Notes under the pieces: model-generated
The model's input: only the letters and a program-made list of their open reading frames with translations
Told to the model about the DNA's origin: nothing
The model's database searches: none
DNA from: CAG-303 sp034172985
Lineage (GTDB): Bacteria; Bacillota; Clostridia; Lachnospirales; Lachnospiraceae
Length of the DNA stretch: 7,185 nt
Reading direction: 5' to 3'
NCBI GenBank assembly: GCA_034172985.1
Contig: JAXFDY010000091.1
Coordinates: 1-7,185 of the forward strand
In this document: positions 4,313-7,185 of the stretch, in pieces
How positions within the stretch are numbered: the stretch's first letter is position 1
Layout of the letters: every line of letters starts with the position of its first letter
Made by a program: the position numbers and the translations under genes

Positions 4313-6442
4313 ATGGGAAAGATTTTTAAAAATTTAATTCCGTATTGGAAATCAATGATTGTAATACTGATATTGTTGATTGTTCAGGCATGGTGTGATT
4401 TGGGACTGCCTCAATACACCTCGGATATTATTGATGTGGGAATACAAAATGGAGGTGTAGAACATATTCTTCCGGAAGCAATTACAAAAGAAGAATTTGA
4501 GTCTGCAAAGTTATTCATGAATGAGGAAGAGGTCAGCCTATGGGAATCATCTTACGAAGAAGAGGGTGATATTTATAATAGGAAGAAATTTACCGGAAAA
4601 GAATTAGATGAACTGGATGAAACATTTTCCACAGCATTGCTGATCCGATATCAGATGACTAATATGGAAAAAAGTGGATATGAAAATCAGATGCCGGAAC
4701 AGGCAGACGCAATAAATGTAGAAAATATTCAGGAATTGATTGCATCCATGGGAGAGACGCTTGCGGAGTCTATGGGGATTGCATATGCAGTTCAATGTGA
4801 TAAGGCAGCAGGTCTTGATATGGATCAGATTCAGACTAATTATCTGTTGAGCGAAGGTGCAAAAATGCTATGTATAGCTTTGATGGGTGTTGTTGCTGCA
4901 GTATTGATCAGCCTGATTGCTGCCAGAGTCGGTGCCGGTGTTGGTAAAAATCTTCGAGGAAAAGTGTTTAAAAATGTGGTAGGTTTCTCTAATAAAGAGA
5001 TGGATCAGTTTTCTACTGCGTCTCTGATTACAAGGAGTACTAATGATGTTCAGCAGGTGCAGATGGTTTGCACTGTTTTCCTGAGAATGTTATTATATGC
5101 TCCGATTATTGGAATCGGAGGAATTGTGAAAGTGGCAAATACAGGAGCCGGAATGGGATGGGTCATTGTTTTGGCTGTCTGTCTGATTCTTGCCATAGTA
5201 GGATTTTTGATGGCTGTTGCCATGCCAAAGTTTAAACTCATGCAAAAACTGGTGGATAGGGTGAATCTGGTATCTAGAGAAATCCTTACCGGATTATCCG
5301 TAATTCGGGCTTTCGGCAGAGAGAAAAAGGAAGAAGAAAGATTTGACGATGCGAATAAAGATTTGACGAAAACGATGTTGTTTACAAATCGTACCATGAC
5401 ATTTATGATGCCGGGTATGATGTTAATCATGAACGGCCTTACTGTTCTGATTGTATGGGTGGCTGCTCATAAAATAGATGATGGTGCAATGCAGGTAGGT
5501 GCAATGACTGCATTTATTACCTATGCGATGATGATAGTTATGTCGTTTCTGATGATTACGATGATGTCTGTAATGTTACCGAGAGCTGCAGTAGCGGCAG
5601 AACGAATCGATGAAGTAATCCGTACAAAATCAAGTATTACAGATAAAGAACAGGTAGAAAAAATGGAGAATCCTACCGGACAGCTCCGGTTTCAGCATGT
5701 AAGCTTTGCCTATCCGGGAGCGGAGAGAAATGTGCTGGAAGATATTGATTTTGTGGCAGAACCGGGAAAAACTACGGCAATCATAGGTAGTACCGGATGC
5801 GGAAAGTCTACACTTGTAAATCTGATCCCAAGATTATATGATGTGACACAGGGAATGATTACCATAGATGGGAAAGATATTAGGGATATTTCCCTGGGAG
5901 ATTTAAGGGATTGTATTGGCATGGTTCCTCAGAAAGGAGTACTGTTCTCAGGAACCATTGCAAGTAACCTGAAATTCGGCAAAGAAGATGCCACAGATGG
6001 AGAGATGGAAGAGGCGGCTAAAATAGCTCAGGCCACAGAATTTATAGAAGCAAAAAAGAAAAAATACAATACAGAAATTGCCCAGGGAGGAAGCAATGTT
6101 TCCGGAGGACAGAAACAGAGGCTTTCTATCGCAAGGGCAATTGTGAAGAATCCGAAGATATTTATTTTTGATGACAGTTTCTCCGCTCTTGATTTAAAGA
6201 CGGATGCTGCATTAAGAAAAGCATTGGCGGAGAAAACAAAAGATAGCACAGTGCTTATCGTTGCCCAAAGAATTAGTACAATTATGCATGCAGAGCAGAT
6301 TATTGTGCTGGAGGACGGACACATGGCAGGAATTGGCACTCATGAGGAACTTTTAAAGAATTGCGAGGTGTATCGGCAGATTGCAAGCTCCCAGATGTCG
6401 CAGAAAGAACTGGAGCAAGATATGAGAAAGGAGGAGATGTAG
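4313..6442 (+). CDS. ABC exporter half-transporter, degenerate-site subunit of a heterodimer (TM287/BmrC/LmrC-like class)
   Basis: This 709-residue fused permease-ATPase has TM1 at about 14-34, TM2 183-204, TM3 255-275, TM4 281-304, TM5 365-385 and TM6 395-422, with the ATPase domain from about 457. Visible ATPase motifs are A-loop Tyr467, Walker A GSTGCGKST (492-500), Q-loop Gln540, signature VSGGQ (596-600), Walker B IFIFDD ending at Asp620, and D-loop SALD (624-627). The residue after Walker B is Asp621 where catalytic Glu is usual, and the switch motif is AQR with Gln652 where His is usual. Both changes mark the degenerate ATP site of heterodimeric exporters. The subunit should therefore pair with the product of the next gene, which starts 1 bp after this stop. 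Between TM1 and TM2 lies an unusually long acidic loop (about 36-182) predicted to be outside the cell. The substrate cannot be read from sequence; drugs, peptides or lipids are all possible. The start is set by the AGGAGG at 4302. Confidence 0.93.
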   Translation: MGKIFKNLIPYWKSMIVILILLIVQAWCDLGLPQYTSDIIDVGIQNGGVEHILPEAITKEEFESAKLFMNEEEVSLWESSYEEEGDIYNRKKFTGKELDELDETFSTALLIRYQMTNMEKSGYENQMPEQADAINVENIQELIASMGETLAESMGIAYAVQCDKAAGLDMDQIQTNYLLSEGAKMLCIALMGVVAAVLISLIAARVGAGVGKNLRGKVFKNVVGFSNKEMDQFSTASLITRSTNDVQQVQMVCTVFLRMLLYAPIIGIGGIVKVANTGAGMGWVIVLAVCLILAIVGFLMAVAMPKFKLMQKLVDRVNLVSREILTGLSVIRAFGREKKEEERFDDANKDLTKTMLFTNRTMTFMMPGMMLIMNGLTVLIVWVAAHKIDDGAMQVGAMTAFITYAMMIVMSFLMITMMSVMLPRAAVAAERIDEVIRTKSSITDKEQVEKMENPTGQLRFQHVSFAYPGAERNVLEDIDFVAEPGKTTAIIGSTGCGKSTLVNLIPRLYDVTQGMITIDGKDIRDISLGDLRDCIGMVPQKGVLFSGTIASNLKFGKEDATDGEMEEAAKIAQATEFIEAKKKKYNTEIAQGGSNVSGGQKQRLSIARAIVKNPKIFIFDDSFSALDLKTDAALRKALAEKTKDSTVLIVAQRISTIMHAEQIIVLEDGHMAGIGTHEELLKNCEVYRQIASSQMSQKELEQDMRKEEM
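6427..6434 (+). promoter_or_regulatory. Ribosome binding site of the second ABC subunit
   Basis: AAAGGAGG lies inside the last codons of the first ABC gene, nine bases before the ATG at 6444. It supports that start and indicates closely coupled translation of the two subunits. Confidence 0.85.
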
Positions 6443-6443
6443 T

Positions 6444-7185
6444 ATGAGCGGACAGAAAAGACCAGGAGGACCCATGGGACACGGTATGGGTCCGGGAGAA
6501 AAAGCCAAGGATTTTAAAACGTCAATGAGAAATCTGATCGCACATCTGGGTCAGTATAAAATAGCTATTTTTGTTGTAATGATATTTGCAGCATTATCTA
6601 CTGTATTTAACGTGGTATCGCCGAAAGTATTAGGAAAGGCTACTACGGCATTGGCCACGGGGCTGGGAGAAAAAATAGCGGGAACCGGTGGGCTGGATTT
6701 TGATTATATCGGGAAAATTCTGTTGATTGTACTGGGGCTTTATCTCTGCAGTGCAGTTTTCAATTTTGTACAGGGATGGATTATGACAGGAATTACACAG
6801 AAAATCTGTTATAATCTGAGAAAGGAAATTTCGGAAAAAATTCATCGTATGCCGATGGGATATTTTGAGAGCCGTACTTATGGGGAAGTGCTGTCGAGAA
6901 TTACAAATGATATCGATACACTGGGTACCGGACTTAATCAAAGTATTACACAGATTATTACATCTTCGGCGACACTCATAGGTGTTCTGGTCATGATGCT
7001 GAGTATCTCACCACTTATGACGTTGATCGCATTTGTCATTCTTCCGGTGTCAGCAGGCCTGGTTGGATTTATTGTAAAAAAGTCACAGAGGTATTTTAAA
7101 ACACAGCAGGAATATCTGGGACATATAAACGGACAGGTAGAAGAAACATTTGGCGGACATCTTGTGGTTAAGGCATACAATAAAG
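6444..7185 (+). CDS. ABC exporter half-transporter, second subunit of the heterodimer (partial, 3' end outside window)
   Basis: The ATG at 6444 lies 1 bp after the previous stop; the frame is open for 247 codons to the window edge. The first ~20 residues form a Gly/Met/Pro-rich, probably disordered tail (MSGQKRPGGPMGHGMGPG). Membrane segments are visible at about 39-60, 90-112, 168-190 and 192-212. The stretch MGYFESRTYGEVLSRITNDID (138-158; key residues Phe141, Gly147, Arg152 and the NDID end) is the first intracellular coupling region typical of type IV exporters. The loop between TM1 and TM2 is short, unlike that of the partner. The ATPase domain is beyond the window. If the partner is the degenerate subunit, this one should carry a canonical Walker B Glu and switch His (prediction from family knowledge). 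Confidence 0.92.
   Translation, partial: MSGQKRPGGPMGHGMGPGEKAKDFKTSMRNLIAHLGQYKIAIFVVMIFAALSTVFNVVSPKVLGKATTALATGLGEKIAGTGGLDFDYIGKILLIVLGLYLCSAVFNFVQGWIMTGITQKICYNLRKEISEKIHRMPMGYFESRTYGEVLSRITNDIDTLGTGLNQSITQIITSSATLIGVLVMMLSISPLMTLIAFVILPVSAGLVGFIVKKSQRYFKTQQEYLGHINGQVEETFGGHLVVKAYNK

Noticed and set aside
5100..5120. 8-bp inverted repeat CTCCGATT / AATCGGAG with a 5-nt loop
   Set aside because: It lies mid-gene in a membrane segment with no T-run on either strand, so it is probably a coding coincidence.
5050..5430. 126-codon minus-strand open frame inside the first ABC gene
   Set aside because: It is antisense to the membrane domain, with no domain or ribosome binding site recognised.
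5675..5690. 6-bp hairpin ACCGGA / TCCGGT with a 4-nt loop
   Set aside because: It is within the ABC linker coding sequence with no following T-run, and too short to interpret.
6630..7180. Two minus-strand open frames opposite the second ABC gene
   Set aside because: The plus frame is a clear ABC exporter that stays open to the window end; the minus frames resemble no known protein.

Overview
This window looks like ordinary chromosomal DNA from a low-to-mid GC Firmicute, most probably a gut clostridium of the Lachnospiraceae type. That assignment is inferred from strong AGGAGG-type Shine-Dalgarno sites, AT-rich intergenic DNA, a soluble PocR-type hybrid kinase, and a heterodimeric ABC exporter with a glycine/methionine-rich N-terminus. 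No RNA gene, CRISPR array, insertion sequence or prophage gene was seen.

Layout. (1) Positions 1-2860, plus strand: the C-terminal end of a response-regulator receiver domain, then 14 bp later an 893-residue soluble hybrid histidine kinase. Its order is PocR-like sensor, HisKA, HATPase, degenerate receiver, true receiver, HPt, and a helical tail. The two genes probably form one phosphorelay operon whose upstream part lies outside the window. (2) Positions 4203-2766, minus strand: a compact two-gene unit with a near-consensus promoter. It encodes a two-TM SPFH/prohibitin-type membrane protein and a small coiled-coil plus ribbon-helix-helix (Arc-like) protein. It runs convergently into the kinase gene: the stop codons overlap, and its best terminator lies antisense inside the kinase's last codons. 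(3) Positions 4244-7185, plus strand: a divergent promoter and two adjacent half-transporter genes of a heterodimeric ABC exporter. The first is complete and has the degenerate ATPase site; the second is cut by the window end.

How the parts work together. The kinase and its upstream receiver form a plausible His-Asp-His-Asp relay. The two ABC subunits should pair into one exporter with one catalytic and one degenerate ATP site. The SPFH and ribbon-helix-helix genes are probably co-transcribed. Repeats of TGATATC spaced one helical turn apart lie over the start of their transcript and are a candidate operator, possibly for the ribbon-helix-helix protein itself. Nothing in the sequence directly links the three units functionally, although the SPFH and ABC promoters share a 189-bp divergent intergenic region and could share regulators.

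The most interesting items are the SPFH/ribbon-helix-helix module with its candidate operator, the terminator hidden in the opposing coding sequence, and the large acidic extracellular insertion in the first ABC subunit.
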